From NCBI RefSeq assembly GCF_047501175.1, contig NZ_JBEQWH010000003.1, positions 124,001-188,000 of the forward strand: 64,000 nucleotides of DNA. Direction: 5' to 3'. Position 1 is the first letter of the stretch, and each line of letters starts with the position of its first letter. Below the pieces are notes generated by a model, which saw nothing but the letters and a program-made list of their open reading frames with translations, searched no databases and was not told the origin of the DNA. This stretch comes from Methanoprimaticola sp047501175 (GTDB lineage: Archaea > Thermoplasmatota > Thermoplasmata > Methanomassiliicoccales > Methanomethylophilaceae). Shown here in pieces: positions 25,367-33,741 of this stretch. The translations under genes were made by a program, and so were the position numbers.

Positions 25367-26671
25367 TCATGGGACGACCCAACGTGCATTGCGGGTGGTT
25401 CCATCGTTCCGGATGAGGTTCTTTTCCTTCAAGACAGCGACTTCCTTCTTCACGGTGGATATGCCGATGCCCGTCCTTTCGGCAATGTCAGACAACTTGC
25501 AGGAATCGTCATTCAGCAATTCTTCGAGGACCCGCCTTTGCCTCTCTGTCAGATCGCTGGAGTTCCTCTCGGTCGATTTTCTGGATGTCACGAAGCCAGG
25601 TTCGAAGGCGAAAGGTATCCTGACGACTATCATGTCAGAGTAGATCTCGAATGCATCCCTCCCATATGCGTCCACCACTGTCGGTACGCCATGTCCGCTT
25701 TGTTCGGTCAGATCCAGAAGGGCCATGAGGTCGAATAGTGTCTTGTTTACCGGGTGACTGTGCCCTGTGAAGAACTGTTCAAGGGTCATGTCGACAGGTA
25801 TGGACCCATACGATTGGATCTCCAGACGATCATCGAAGATGAACACAGAAGGTGCCGTGTCCATCAGCCAATTGTTATGGACACAGGCGTTGATCCATGA
25901 TTCGGTGAACGATTCCATGTCGAAGAGAGGGATCTGCTTCCTCGGTCTGACCGTGGTGTCGACCTTGGTCTCCATGAGGAGTCCGACCTTGCTTATCATA
26001 TCCCTCAATGAATCGATCAGACATCTATGGCCCAGATCGGTCCTGTCGGACATCTCAGTCTTGTCTCTTCCGTTGTACCGTATCATCTGAACGACGTAGT
26101 TGTTCTGATCCGACATCAGATAGGCAACCAGGTTGAACAGTCCATCCGATGTGAGCATCCCATGGCTTTGATAGAAGGAATCATCGTTTCTCCAATGGAC
26201 GGCATATTCGGTCATTATCACATTGATACGCGAAAAACTCAGATCCTGTATGGGCGATGGTTGTTCCCTCATCGCATCGAATCCGCGGGATTGGTATATG
26301 CGGAACAGCACGTCCACAGGTACGCGTTCGTTCGATGATACGTTCCTGATGTAATATCTGCCGTCAAAACTGAAGACTCCAGAATGGTTGATGGCAGACA
26401 CGGAGATGTATGTCTTCCCGTCATCCGTCTTAAGTTCTGCGATGTCGGCTATTATCTTGGGTTCTATGTAATCGCTTATCCGTCTTCTGATACGTTCCAT
26501 CGTATCTTTTCCGGATTCGATACCGACGATGGTCCCATCGTCTGCTACACCGAAATAGACGGTCCCCCTGCCATGTCTGTTCAGCATCGCAGTCAGAGCG
26601 ATAAGCCCCTTGTCCAATTGGGCCAATCCTGTTTTGAATTCAGTGGTTTCATTCTCGGAGCCTATGTTCAT
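25367..26671 (-). CDS. AlbA_2 / HATPase / winged-helix protein
   Basis: A 434-residue protein. The AlbA_2 domain is at the N-terminus (ENETTEFKTG and GTVYFGVADDGTIVGI, residues 5-120), an HATPase-like domain in the middle (ESWINACVHNNWL, then FDDRLEIQSYGSIPV, about 255-310), and a winged-helix at the C-terminus (LTERQRRVLEELLND, then LSDIAERTGIGISTVKKEV). The likely role is DNA-binding regulation. It is framed on both sides by copies of the same palindromic element, which no other gene in the window has. It is between an RsuA-type gene and the pirin gene. Confidence 0.8.
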   Translation of the reverse strand: MNIGSENETTEFKTGLAQLDKGLIALTAMLNRHGRGTVYFGVADDGTIVGIESGKDTMERIRRRISDYIEPKIIADIAELKTDDGKTYISVSAINHSGVFSFDGRYYIRNVSSNERVPVDVLFRIYQSRGFDAMREQPSPIQDLSFSRINVIMTEYAVHWRNDDSFYQSHGMLTSDGLFNLVAYLMSDQNNYVVQMIRYNGRDKTEMSDRTDLGHRCLIDSLRDMISKVGLLMETKVDTTVRPRKQIPLFDMESFTESWINACVHNNWLMDTAPSVFIFDDRLEIQSYGSIPVDMTLEQFFTGHSHPVNKTLFDLMALLDLTEQSGHGVPTVVDAYGRDAFEIYSDMIVVRIPFAFEPGFVTSRKSTERNSSDLTERQRRVLEELLNDDSCKLSDIAERTGIGISTVKKEVAVLKEKNLIRNDGTTRNARWVVP

Positions 26672-26708
26672 AACCGTCTATAACGGATTGATGACACGGT
26701 ATAAAACA

Positions 26709-26767
26709 GTTCTCGATTGGTTCGGAACTAGTTCGGAACCGATTGAGAACCAATCGAGAACCAATCG
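26709..26767. repeat. Palindrome plus extra half-site, right of the AlbA_2 gene
   Basis: GTTCTCGATTGGTTCGGAAC, a central TA and GTTCGGAACCGATTGAGAAC make an imperfect palindrome (26709-26750), followed by a further half-site CAATCGAGAACCAATCG. It lies 38 bp upstream of the AlbA_2 gene start at 26671, in its presumed promoter. Confidence 0.75.
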
Positions 26768-26939
26768 AATGTGACCGTTCCTGACACGCGTATGACTGCA
26801 TACGAACATCATCGTCCGGAAAAACATCGGTCGGATGCTCGGACCGGTCCGGATCACCGTCACGGACGATATACATCCGATGGATCGGAACGAACCGGTC
26901 CGCGGAGCCGTTAATAGTCAGAAGGGATATCGGCACGAC
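26768..26939. other. Intergenic region before the pirin gene
   Basis: It holds the perfect 12-bp palindrome CGGACCGGTCCG (26840-26851) and a related half-site AACCGGTCC near 26892. There is no clear TATA box and I see no gene. The palindrome could be an operator of the pirin gene. Confidence 0.3.
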
Positions 26940-27953
26940 ATGGCACTGTTCTCCCCGAAGCCGTTCAAGACATCAGGACTGGGACTCCACTGGGACACCG
27001 AGGACCCTTTCTTCTTCGCATCCCATCATGAGGACGACTATCCCAAGGGCAACAGGCAGCAGGCGCCTCCTCTCCCGGAGATCACCGGGAGGAACCTCGG
27101 CCGCGACTACGAGAAACGCGTGGGATACAGGATGTACCACGGAAAGGTCGTGCCCGGGTTCCCGATGCACGCCCACTGGGGATATGAGACGGTGACCCTT
27201 CCCTAGCTCGGGTTCGTGGACCATTACGACACCGAGAGGATCGAGGGGAGGTTCGGGTTCGGGGATGTCCAATGGGTGTCCGCATCGTCGAAGTACGAGC
27301 ACTGCGAGATGTACCCTCTGACAGACCAGGAGAACAGGAACCCCAACGACATCACGCAGATCATGGTCAACCTCCCCCTGGAGATGAAGAACAGAGGGAA
27401 CTCCGTCAGCACGGTCTGGCGCAAGGATGTGCCGGTCATCGAAGGGGACGGATGGGAGGTCAAGCTCCTCTGCGGGGAATTCATGGGACGGTCCATGGAA
27501 TCGCCGAACGAGGTCTCGTATGCGAGGATCTCCAACGGCGTGAGGATCATGAGGATCGAACTGGGACCGGATGCCTCGATTACGGTGGATCCCGCCGCCG
27601 ACGGAGCGAACAGGAACCTGTACTTCGTGACCGGCAAGGATGCCAGGGTCGACAGTGTCCTTGTGAAATCGTACCTCAGGATGAAGTTCTCCGACATGGG
27701 CGAACTGAGCATAGAGAACGGTGACGAGACGTCCGTCATGTGGCTGCTCGAAGGGAGGCCCATAGGTCAGAAGATGGCCTCGTTCGGACCTGTCGTCCTG
27801 GGCGACCTGAAGGATGTCCGCGAAGGTCTGGACGAGATCCGCAGGAACGAGTTCCTCGAGTGGCCATGGGACGTCATCGACAAGGCACAGCCCCTGGGGA
27901 CCGGAAGGTTCATCCGCTATCCTGACGGGACGGAGAGACGCCCCGACGAATGA
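26940..27953 (+). CDS. Pirin-family bicupin with in-frame TAG at codon 89
   Basis: Reading through one TAG (27204-27206) gives a 337-residue pirin-like protein. Before the TAG is the metal-binding motif PMHAHWGYETVT (about residues 76-87). After it, in the same frame, come FVDHYDTERIEGRFGFGDVQWVS and HCEMYPL, the second half of the pirin N-terminal cupin, then the C-terminal cupin. Both sides keep normal family sequence, so the frame is intact apart from this codon. The TAG falls where pirins have a variable residue in the strand after ETVT. It may be read as pyrrolysine, be a readthrough codon, or be a recent nonsense mutation. The function of pirins is not settled; some are quercetinases or redox sensors. 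Confidence 0.75.
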
Positions 27954-27954
27954 C

Positions 27955-29271
27955 TCACGGTCCAAGGCATCCCAGCGGGATCACGTGTACACCGTCCTTG
28001 CGGGTGTGTCCGAACTGGGTGCCGGTCAGGATCGCTCTGAATGCGGGGTCTCCCGCCCTCTTCATATCCACAAGATCGTCCAACCTCAGGAGGCTCGATG
28101 CTGCCCTCTCGTGATCCGAACTTCCGAGCTTCACCTCCATGGCACCCCATCTGCCGTCGGAAAGCTCCACGATGAGATCCACCTCATAGCCGGAATGCGT
28201 ACCGAGATAGTACACGTTTCCGCCGAGGCCCTGGATGTACACCCTCAGGTCCCTCAGACACAGGGACTCAAAGAACAGCCTCAATGCCCTCGGGTCGGTC
28301 TTCAGCCCTCCCTCTCCCACGCCCAGGGACGCCGCTGCGATCGATGGGTCGGTGAAATGCCACTTCGGTTTCGAATGCAGACGGGATGTGGACCTCACAT
28401 GAGGACTCCAAGCCTCCAGGCCTTCCAGTATGAACATGCCCCTCATGGATTCCAGATACTTCCTGAAGGTCGGCATGGACACTATGCGCCCCTGTCCGTT
28501 CACATCGTCCAGGATCGTGGAGACAGGTGCCGCGGTAGCCAGATTCCGAGATATGGACTGCATGGCTCTGCGTGTGACCGCCCGGACGGCCCTGTCACGT
28601 CCAGTCTCCCGTCTCACGTTACCAAGATCGTCCATCTCTTCGAAAAACACGCCCCGGAACATGCGTGGCATGTCCATGTCGACTATTGTGTCCAGATAAT
28701 CATGGGCGAAGCAAGGGTCCGTGGCATGCCCCCTCATGACAGCCATCGGCCATCCCCCGCGGATGATGGCGTGGACATAAGCATCCAGATCTGCATCGGT
28801 ATGCGAGTCCACACGGTCCCCCTCGAACAATCCTGCCAGAGAAACGGTCCCATCCGACTCCCCGGACTCGAACAGGCTCATGGTCCTCATGCGTATGTGT
28901 GCGAACCTTCCTGCCCCGGAATGGTTGGTCGACAGTTCCGGAGGAACGGACGAACCGGTCAATATGAATCTCCTGTCCCAGTCGTGGTCCACCTCATGGC
29001 GCACCAGATCCCATATCTCCGGAACGGTCTGCCATTCATCGATCAGGCGCGGGTCATCACCCACCAGAAACGATGACGAGCCCGTCTCTATAGCCATTCG
29101 GATCGAAGATTGCGCAGCAACATCCTTTATAAACAGAGCGCTCCGACTGTGCTCCTCTGCGGTACGTGTCTTCCCGCACCATTTAGGACCCTCTATCAGC
29201 GCAGCACCGTACATCTGCATGGCCTTGTCGACCTGTCCATCGATGATCCTCGGGATGTATGCGCCCCTCAT
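27955..29271 (-). CDS. AAA ATPase with DUF4143-like domain, second subfamily
   Basis: A 438-residue protein: Walker A EGPKWCGKTRTA (about residue 26), Walker B DDPRLIDEWQ, sensor ILTGSSVPPE, and a C-terminal VDLIVELSDGRWGAMEVKLGS with the D...ExK pattern. It is closest to the protein at 41628-42887 (same IDEWQ, TGSSVPPE and EVKLG blocks) and differs from the 22522/43203/44642 subfamily. The ATG at 29271 is used because similarity with the relative begins there; the frame is open for 45 bp more. It converges with the pirin gene with almost no gap. Repeats upstream at 29309-29340 may be its own. Confidence 0.82.
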   Translation of the reverse strand: MRGAYIPRIIDGQVDKAMQMYGAALIEGPKWCGKTRTAEEHSRSALFIKDVAAQSSIRMAIETGSSSFLVGDDPRLIDEWQTVPEIWDLVRHEVDHDWDRRFILTGSSVPPELSTNHSGAGRFAHIRMRTMSLFESGESDGTVSLAGLFEGDRVDSHTDADLDAYVHAIIRGGWPMAVMRGHATDPCFAHDYLDTIVDMDMPRMFRGVFFEEMDDLGNVRRETGRDRAVRAVTRRAMQSISRNLATAAPVSTILDDVNGQGRIVSMPTFRKYLESMRGMFILEGLEAWSPHVRSTSRLHSKPKWHFTDPSIAAASLGVGEGGLKTDPRALRLFFESLCLRDLRVYIQGLGGNVYYLGTHSGYEVDLIVELSDGRWGAMEVKLGSSDHERAASSLLRLDDLVDMKRAGDPAFRAILTGTQFGHTRKDGVHVIPLGCLGP

Positions 29272-29308
29272 ATTGTAGACAATGGACTGGGTGCATATAA
29301 ATTTTATA

Positions 29309-29340
29309 TTTTTCAATATGGAATTTTTATGTTTTTCAAT
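29309..29340. repeat. Two TTTTTCAAT repeats upstream of the ATPase at 27955-29271
   Basis: TTTTTCAAT at 29309-29317 and 29332-29340, 23 bp apart, beside an AT-rich TATA-like region (about 29295-29308). The spacing equals that of the 23-bp iterons of the related gene at 41628-42887, but the repeat is short and AT-rich, so it may be chance. Confidence 0.35.
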
Positions 29341-29411
29341 AACGATTTTTTAACAAATGATGTCAATGTTATATTCCCGTAGCACCCTTAACATGACAAC
29401 CGTATCGCAGT

Positions 29412-29494
29412 AAACCCACAAATGTTGAAAAAATCTAGATATTAAACTCACAAAAGTTGAAAATTCCCCATTTTATCAACTCACAAAAGTTGAG
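29412..29494. repeat. Three orphan iterons with 32-33 bp spacing
   Basis: AAACCCACAAATGTTGA (29412), AAACTCACAAAAGTTGA (29444) and CAACTCACAAAAGTTGA (29477), with steps of 32 and 33 bp. The layout matches the iterons before intact DUF4143 ATPases at 22522 and 54930, but here only a C-terminal gene remnant follows at 29560. Confidence 0.8.
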
Positions 29495-29559
29495 TACATA
29501 GGATTCAAACATAGATCTCCAAATATGTAAACAAATATCGAATTGAATAAAAACCACAT

Positions 29560-29757
29560 ATGCGAATCACTCAGCAAGACCATGGAACGTGCGATATCGG
29601 TGGAATCATGTTCGAGACACGGAACATCTCCATGGATCAGGAGTTAGGCGGTATCCCTCTTCAAAACGGCACCATAGATTCTGCATACTACATATCATCC
29701 AGGATGGACGATTTCATAATAGATTCTCGGTTGGTTATTAAGACTTCCAAACAATAA
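29560..29757 (+). pseudogene. Remnant C-terminus of a DUF4143 ATPase
   Basis: A 65-residue open frame whose residues 11-40 (CDIGGIMFETRNISMDQELG, then GIPL) align by eye with the C-terminal end of the ATPase at 22522 (YDIDGLMYETRDIFTDDKG, then MPL). Matching positions include DI, G, M, ETR, I, D, PL and a later ID-S. The ATPase core is missing. It lies 65 bp after three iterons of the kind found before intact members, so it is read as the 3' scrap of a deleted module. Similarity is by eye only. Confidence 0.5.
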
Positions 29758-29871
29758 TGCTGAAAAAAGCCCAATAGAAAAAATCCTTGCAGAAAAGGAT
29801 CGAAGTACTGACATCTTAACTACTGGTACCAAACATATGTATCATGGCATCCGTTACAACGAAAAGCTTTT

Positions 29872-29881
29872 CCCCCCCCCC
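29872..29881 (+). repeat. C10 homopolymer near the start of a surface protein gene
   Basis: Ten consecutive C lie between two possible in-frame start codons (ATG 29844 and ATG 29892) of the BspA-like gene. At this length both starts are in frame; a one-base change would separate the upstream start from the gene. Confidence 0.8.
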
Positions 29882-29891
29882 TTACAACATC

Positions 29892-31376
29892 ATGAACGGC
29901 AAAAGCATCGTTCTAATTCTTGCTGCCATGACCGCTGTCTTTGCGGTCGCTTTCATTTCGTTCTCATCAGAGGACTTGGAAGCTGTTAATAAACCGACAT
30001 CAGGAAACTGTGGCGACAACATTCAGTGGACTTACGACTCCTCAACCAACACTCTGGACATATCTGGCTACGGTCCTATGTATGACTATAAAGGTGGGAA
30101 TTGGCCAGGGCTAAATACAATGCCAGGAAATGTCTCATACGATATCGATACCGTTATCATAAGAGGCAATATCACCTCTATTGGCGACAATGCATTTAAG
30201 AACTGTTCTATGGACGCCATTACCCTTCCCAACTCACTAGAGTTTATAGGCGCATCCGCGTTCGAAAACTGCTACCATCTAACCGAGATCTCCCTTCCAG
30301 ACAGTGTTACTACCATCGAAAACTATGCTTTTAAAGGGTGTCGTAACCTCACATCCATCGATCTGTCCAACAATGTATCGACCCTGCCATCTGGCGTCTT
30401 CAATGGATGCAATAATCTCAAAAACCTGTCTGTGCCTGAAGAAGCCATCTCATTCGGAATTGATGGCGTACCTAACATCACTCTCGATTTCTCCGACTGT
30501 CACAGTCTTGAGTCGATCAATGTCGGTGTCATCGCCAATAAGACTCTAGACGTACCGGACAGCGTTCATCAAGTAATCATCAATCGTAACAACACGACAT
30601 TGACAACCCTAAACCTTGGATCCGGTGTTAGTGAGATTCAATTGTACGGATCCTCTATAAACAACATATCAGTTGATCGTACAAACCCCGATCTGACTGT
30701 AATTGATAACGTAGTTTTCTCGAAAGATATGCATACACTAATATGGTATCCGATGGGTCTTACCTCCAACGCATATGTCATACATGATGATGTCACCGCT
30801 GTAGGAACAATCGAGAACGCCAACCTCAAATTATTGACCTTTGGGAAGAATGTTACTGAAGTGTATAGAGTGGATTGTCCCAACCTCGAGATTCTTAACG
30901 TTCCAGCTGGGCTCAAATTCGTAGCACCATACCTCCCCTCCAAGATTGCCATTGTCCCAATGGATTACCACACCGAGGATTTTATTGAGGGTGGAATCCT
31001 GATCAAATACTATTCTAAATATATCGATTTAGTAACAGCCACGCCATTGAACGATGGCACATACAGAATTCATGTGGAGTTTAACGATGATGTTGACTAT
31101 TCAAGCATCAGAATTGGATCCCAATACAACCTTGGTGACGTAGCATCATCAGGAACCAATGACTTCGTCCTACCGAAAGATGCTTCAGGATTCATGAAAC
31201 TGTACCTTTCGTTGGACACCGGGATTGATGAGTTGCCCCCATCTGAATGGGTGAATACATCAGATGATCCTACGATTGGAGATAAGATTAGACAAAGTGC
31301 AGCACTAATTTTGCTGGCTATTATTATAATCGTTGCATTCAGCGCCCCTGTCATATATGTTAAAATAATCAGATGA
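29892..31376 (+). CDS. BspA-like leucine-rich repeat surface protein
   Basis: A 494-residue exported protein. The signal segment is SIVLILAAMTAVFAVAFISF at the N-terminus. LRR_5/BspA repeats follow (about residues 70-330), for example IGDNAFKNCSMDAITLPNSL, IGASAFENCYHLTEISLPDS and IENYAFKGCRNLTSIDLSNN. The C-terminal anchor is ALILLAIIIIVAFSAPVIYV. Such proteins are abundant in gut and mucosal microbes and are linked to adhesion. Base composition is clearly more AT-rich than the surrounding metabolic genes. The frame is also open from ATG 29844 through a C10 tract; the ATG at 29892 starts directly before the signal segment. Confidence 0.85.
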   Translation: MNGKSIVLILAAMTAVFAVAFISFSSEDLEAVNKPTSGNCGDNIQWTYDSSTNTLDISGYGPMYDYKGGNWPGLNTMPGNVSYDIDTVIIRGNITSIGDNAFKNCSMDAITLPNSLEFIGASAFENCYHLTEISLPDSVTTIENYAFKGCRNLTSIDLSNNVSTLPSGVFNGCNNLKNLSVPEEAISFGIDGVPNITLDFSDCHSLESINVGVIANKTLDVPDSVHQVIINRNNTTLTTLNLGSGVSEIQLYGSSINNISVDRTNPDLTVIDNVVFSKDMHTLIWYPMGLTSNAYVIHDDVTAVGTIENANLKLLTFGKNVTEVYRVDCPNLEILNVPAGLKFVAPYLPSKIAIVPMDYHTEDFIEGGILIKYYSKYIDLVTATPLNDGTYRIHVEFNDDVDYSSIRIGSQYNLGDVASSGTNDFVLPKDASGFMKLYLSLDTGIDELPPSEWVNTSDDPTIGDKIRQSAALILLAIIIIVAFSAPVIYVKIIR

Positions 31377-31391
31377 AGAACAAAAACTCAA

Positions 31392-31424
31392 GAGATTCGT
31401 TTGACTGATTTTCAAACGAATCTC
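31392..31424 (+). terminator. Long hairpin after the BspA-like gene
   Basis: GAGATTCGTTTGA (31392-31404) and TCAAACGAATCTC (31412-31424) pair perfectly over 13 bp around a 7-base loop, followed by GCTTTTC. Confidence 0.6.
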
Positions 31425-31573
31425 GCTTTTCAACAACCAACCCCTAGTAAAGTACGGATTGAAAACTTGAATGGTGCCAGGGTTATGATCATCCAGTACA
31501 ACGAAATTTCTCACCCATACAATGTCTATACTAATCTACAATAATCTTTTTGGACTTATAAAAATTAAAATTA
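31425..31573. other. AT-rich intergenic region
   Basis: Between the terminator and the TTTTAAAA repeats I see no open frame with family similarity and no structured element beyond AT-rich sequence. Confidence 0.3.
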
Positions 31574-31631
31574 TTTTAAAACTATTTTCCCGATTTTAAA
31601 ATGAAATTAAACCTTTTAAAATCATTTAAAA
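31574..31631. repeat. TTTTAAAA repeats on a 20-bp period upstream of an AlbA_2 gene
   Basis: TTTTAAAA begins at 31574, 31594 and 31614, exactly 20 bp apart, and a variant ATTTAAAA begins at 31624. All lie on the same DNA face. They precede a TATA-like ATTAATATATAATATT (31636-31651) and the AlbA_2 gene start at 31667. Confidence 0.6.
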
Positions 31632-31666
31632 GAAATTAATATATAATATTATGTACATTTAATATT

Positions 31667-33091
31667 ATGAAGCTCATTTTTAAAGATAATCTATGTCTTA
31701 ACAGAGAAGATGAGCACTTTGAGGCTAAATCGGCTCAAAAAGGGATTCCCGAATCCCTCTGGGAAAGCTATTCCGCATTCGCCAACACCGAAGGCGGAAC
31801 CATAGTACTCGGACTGGACGAGAACGACGACGGCAGTCTCACAATCTCCGGAGTGAAGAATGCGAGTCAGATCGAAAGCGAACTGTGGAATTCCCTGAAC
31901 AATCCTCAGAAAGTGAACAAGAACGTCCTGAGATCAAAGGACATAAGGGTAGAAAGAGTCGGGGGCAGGGATCTCATCGTAATGGATGTCCCTGCAGCCA
32001 AACTGTATGAGAGGCCGATATTCTTCAAGAACATAGGCCATACGTTCAAACGCAACGGTTCAGGGGACTATAGATGCACCAGCGATGAGATCGGTAGCAT
32101 GTTCAGGGATTCCTCCACGGACTCGTTCGACATGACTCCCGTACGTTTTGCCGTGATGGAGGACCTGGATCAAGACTCGATATCAGAGTATACCAACCTG
32201 ATGAAACTGTACTATCCCGGTAGCCCGTGGCTGAGATACCCTCAGGATGATTTCCTTCGTACGATCGGGGCCGCCAGGGTGATGGAAGGAAAGCTGTTGC
32301 CCACTTTGGCCGGGATACTCATGTTCGGAAGGTTCGATGTCATACGTCTCGAGCTTCCCAACTACTCATTCGATTATTTCGAGTACGAGAGAGGCGATGA
32401 TGAATGGACCTTCAGAAGGAGCAGCGGATCCCCCATGTGGAGCGGAAACCTGTTCGACTTCTACACCACCGTCATCAACCGCCTCTCGTTGCAGATCAAG
32501 AAGGACTTCAAAGTACCGGACGGGATCGCACGTGATGAGGACACCGAACTGAATCGTGCGACACGCGAAGCCGTGACCAATGCGGTCGTCAATGCGGACT
32601 ACGGCGGACGCAGAGGCGTGAAGGTCCAACTGCACCCGGACAGACTGATCGTGGAGAACCCCGGCCTGTTCCGCATACCGGTCAGGATAGCCGAGGAGGG
32701 AGGTGTGAGCGACCCGAGGAACAAGGCACTGATGCAGATGTTCACATACATCTCACGCGCAGAGAGGGCCGGCACAGGCGTCAGAAGGATGATCGAGGCA
32801 TGCAGGAACACGGGTCTCGAGGAACCAACCTTCGAACAGACCATGGACCCGGAGACCACCGTTGTCACGATAAGGTTCGATCCGGAGCTTCCGACGGCAA
32901 CCGAGACCGGGGTGCTGATACTGGACCTCATAGAGGAGAATCCGAAGATGACGGCCAGGGCCATGTCGGACAGGCTGGACATCCCCTTCAGCCGCGTGGT
33001 GAAGGAGATCGACCTCCTGAAGTCGTCCGGGAGGTTGGAAAGGGTTGGAGGGTCCAGGGGCGTCTGGGTCGTCCCGGACCCTCGGGGCTGA
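31667..33091 (+). CDS. AlbA_2 / HATPase / winged-helix protein
   Basis: A 474-residue protein. It has an AlbA_2 domain (EDEHFEAKSAQKG; SAFANTEGGTIVLGLDE, residues 13-140), a RecG-like HATPase_c_4 domain (NRATREAVTNAVVNADYGG, then HPDRLIVENPGLF, about 290-400) and a C-terminal helix-turn-helix (MTARAMSDRLDIPFSRVVKE). Proposed role: DNA-binding regulator; unproven. A TATA element lies about 20-30 bp before the ATG, so the transcript is probably leaderless. It converges with the cbi leftward operon (2-bp gap to cbiC). Confidence 0.82.
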   Translation: MKLIFKDNLCLNREDEHFEAKSAQKGIPESLWESYSAFANTEGGTIVLGLDENDDGSLTISGVKNASQIESELWNSLNNPQKVNKNVLRSKDIRVERVGGRDLIVMDVPAAKLYERPIFFKNIGHTFKRNGSGDYRCTSDEIGSMFRDSSTDSFDMTPVRFAVMEDLDQDSISEYTNLMKLYYPGSPWLRYPQDDFLRTIGAARVMEGKLLPTLAGILMFGRFDVIRLELPNYSFDYFEYERGDDEWTFRRSSGSPMWSGNLFDFYTTVINRLSLQIKKDFKVPDGIARDEDTELNRATREAVTNAVVNADYGGRRGVKVQLHPDRLIVENPGLFRIPVRIAEEGGVSDPRNKALMQMFTYISRAERAGTGVRRMIEACRNTGLEEPTFEQTMDPETTVVTIRFDPELPTATETGVLILDLIEENPKMTARAMSDRLDIPFSRVVKEIDLLKSSGRLERVGGSRGVWVVPDPRG

Positions 33092-33093
33092 CA

Positions 33094-33735
33094 TCAGCCC
33101 TTGTAGTAGATCATTGAGTTGCAGATGGTGGCGGCTATGTTGGAACCGCCCTTCCTGCCCTTGGGGACGATGTACGGGATCCCATGCCTGTCCAGGACCT
33201 CCATCAGCATCTCCTTGGCCTCCACGACGTTCACGAACCCGACGGGCGCCCCGATGACGAGGGCGGGCCTCATGGAACCGTCCTCGATGAGCTCGCAGAT
33301 CCTGACCAGGGCCGTGGGGGCGTTGCCGATGGCGAAGACCACGGGCTTCCCCTTGGCGACCTCCGCACCGCGCTCCATGGAGACGGTGGCGCGGGTGGTC
33401 CCGCGCTTCTTGGCCTCCGCGACCACGTCGTCGTCGCTGATGTAGCAGTGGACCTGCCCGCCGTACGACCCGAGCTTGGCCTTGTTGATCCCGGCCGCGG
33501 CCATCTTGGTGTCCGTCACGATGTCCGCGCCCTCGCGCATGACCCTGACGCCGATCTCCGCCGCGTCCTCGGAGAACACCAGGTTGTCGGCGTAGTCGAA
33601 GTCCGCCGACGTGTGGATGCATCTGCGGACCACGGAGAACGTGGGCTCCGGCCAGGTGCGGCCGTCGAGCTCCGACACGATGATCTCCATGCTGCGCGTC
33701 TCTATGTCCTCCGGTTTCACTATCGTTATGCTCAT
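33094..33735 (-). CDS. cbiC: Cobalt-precorrin-8 methylmutase (CbiC)
   Basis: A 213-residue CbiC/CobH protein. The catalytic histidine is in CIHTSADFDYADNL (about residue 40). Further family blocks are VTDTKMAAAGINK, AIGNAPTALVRICELI, GAPVGFVNVVEAKE and KGRKGGSNIAATICN. It moves the C11 methyl to C12 to form cobyrinate. It is the last gene of the leftward cbiL-F-H-C operon, 6 bp after cbiH. Confidence 0.95.
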   Translation of the reverse strand: MSITIVKPEDIETRSMEIIVSELDGRTWPEPTFSVVRRCIHTSADFDYADNLVFSEDAAEIGVRVMREGADIVTDTKMAAAGINKAKLGSYGGQVHCYISDDDVVAEAKKRGTTRATVSMERGAEVAKGKPVVFAIGNAPTALVRICELIEDGSMRPALVIGAPVGFVNVVEAKEMLMEVLDRHGIPYIVPKGRKGGSNIAATICNSMIYYKG

Positions 33736-33741
33736 TGTGTA

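Noticed and set aside
26940..27206. Pirin split into two separate genes
   Set aside because: The part after the TAG has no ribosome binding site at a suitable start and lacks the first metal motif; the single-frame continuity argues for one gene with a recoded or mutated codon.
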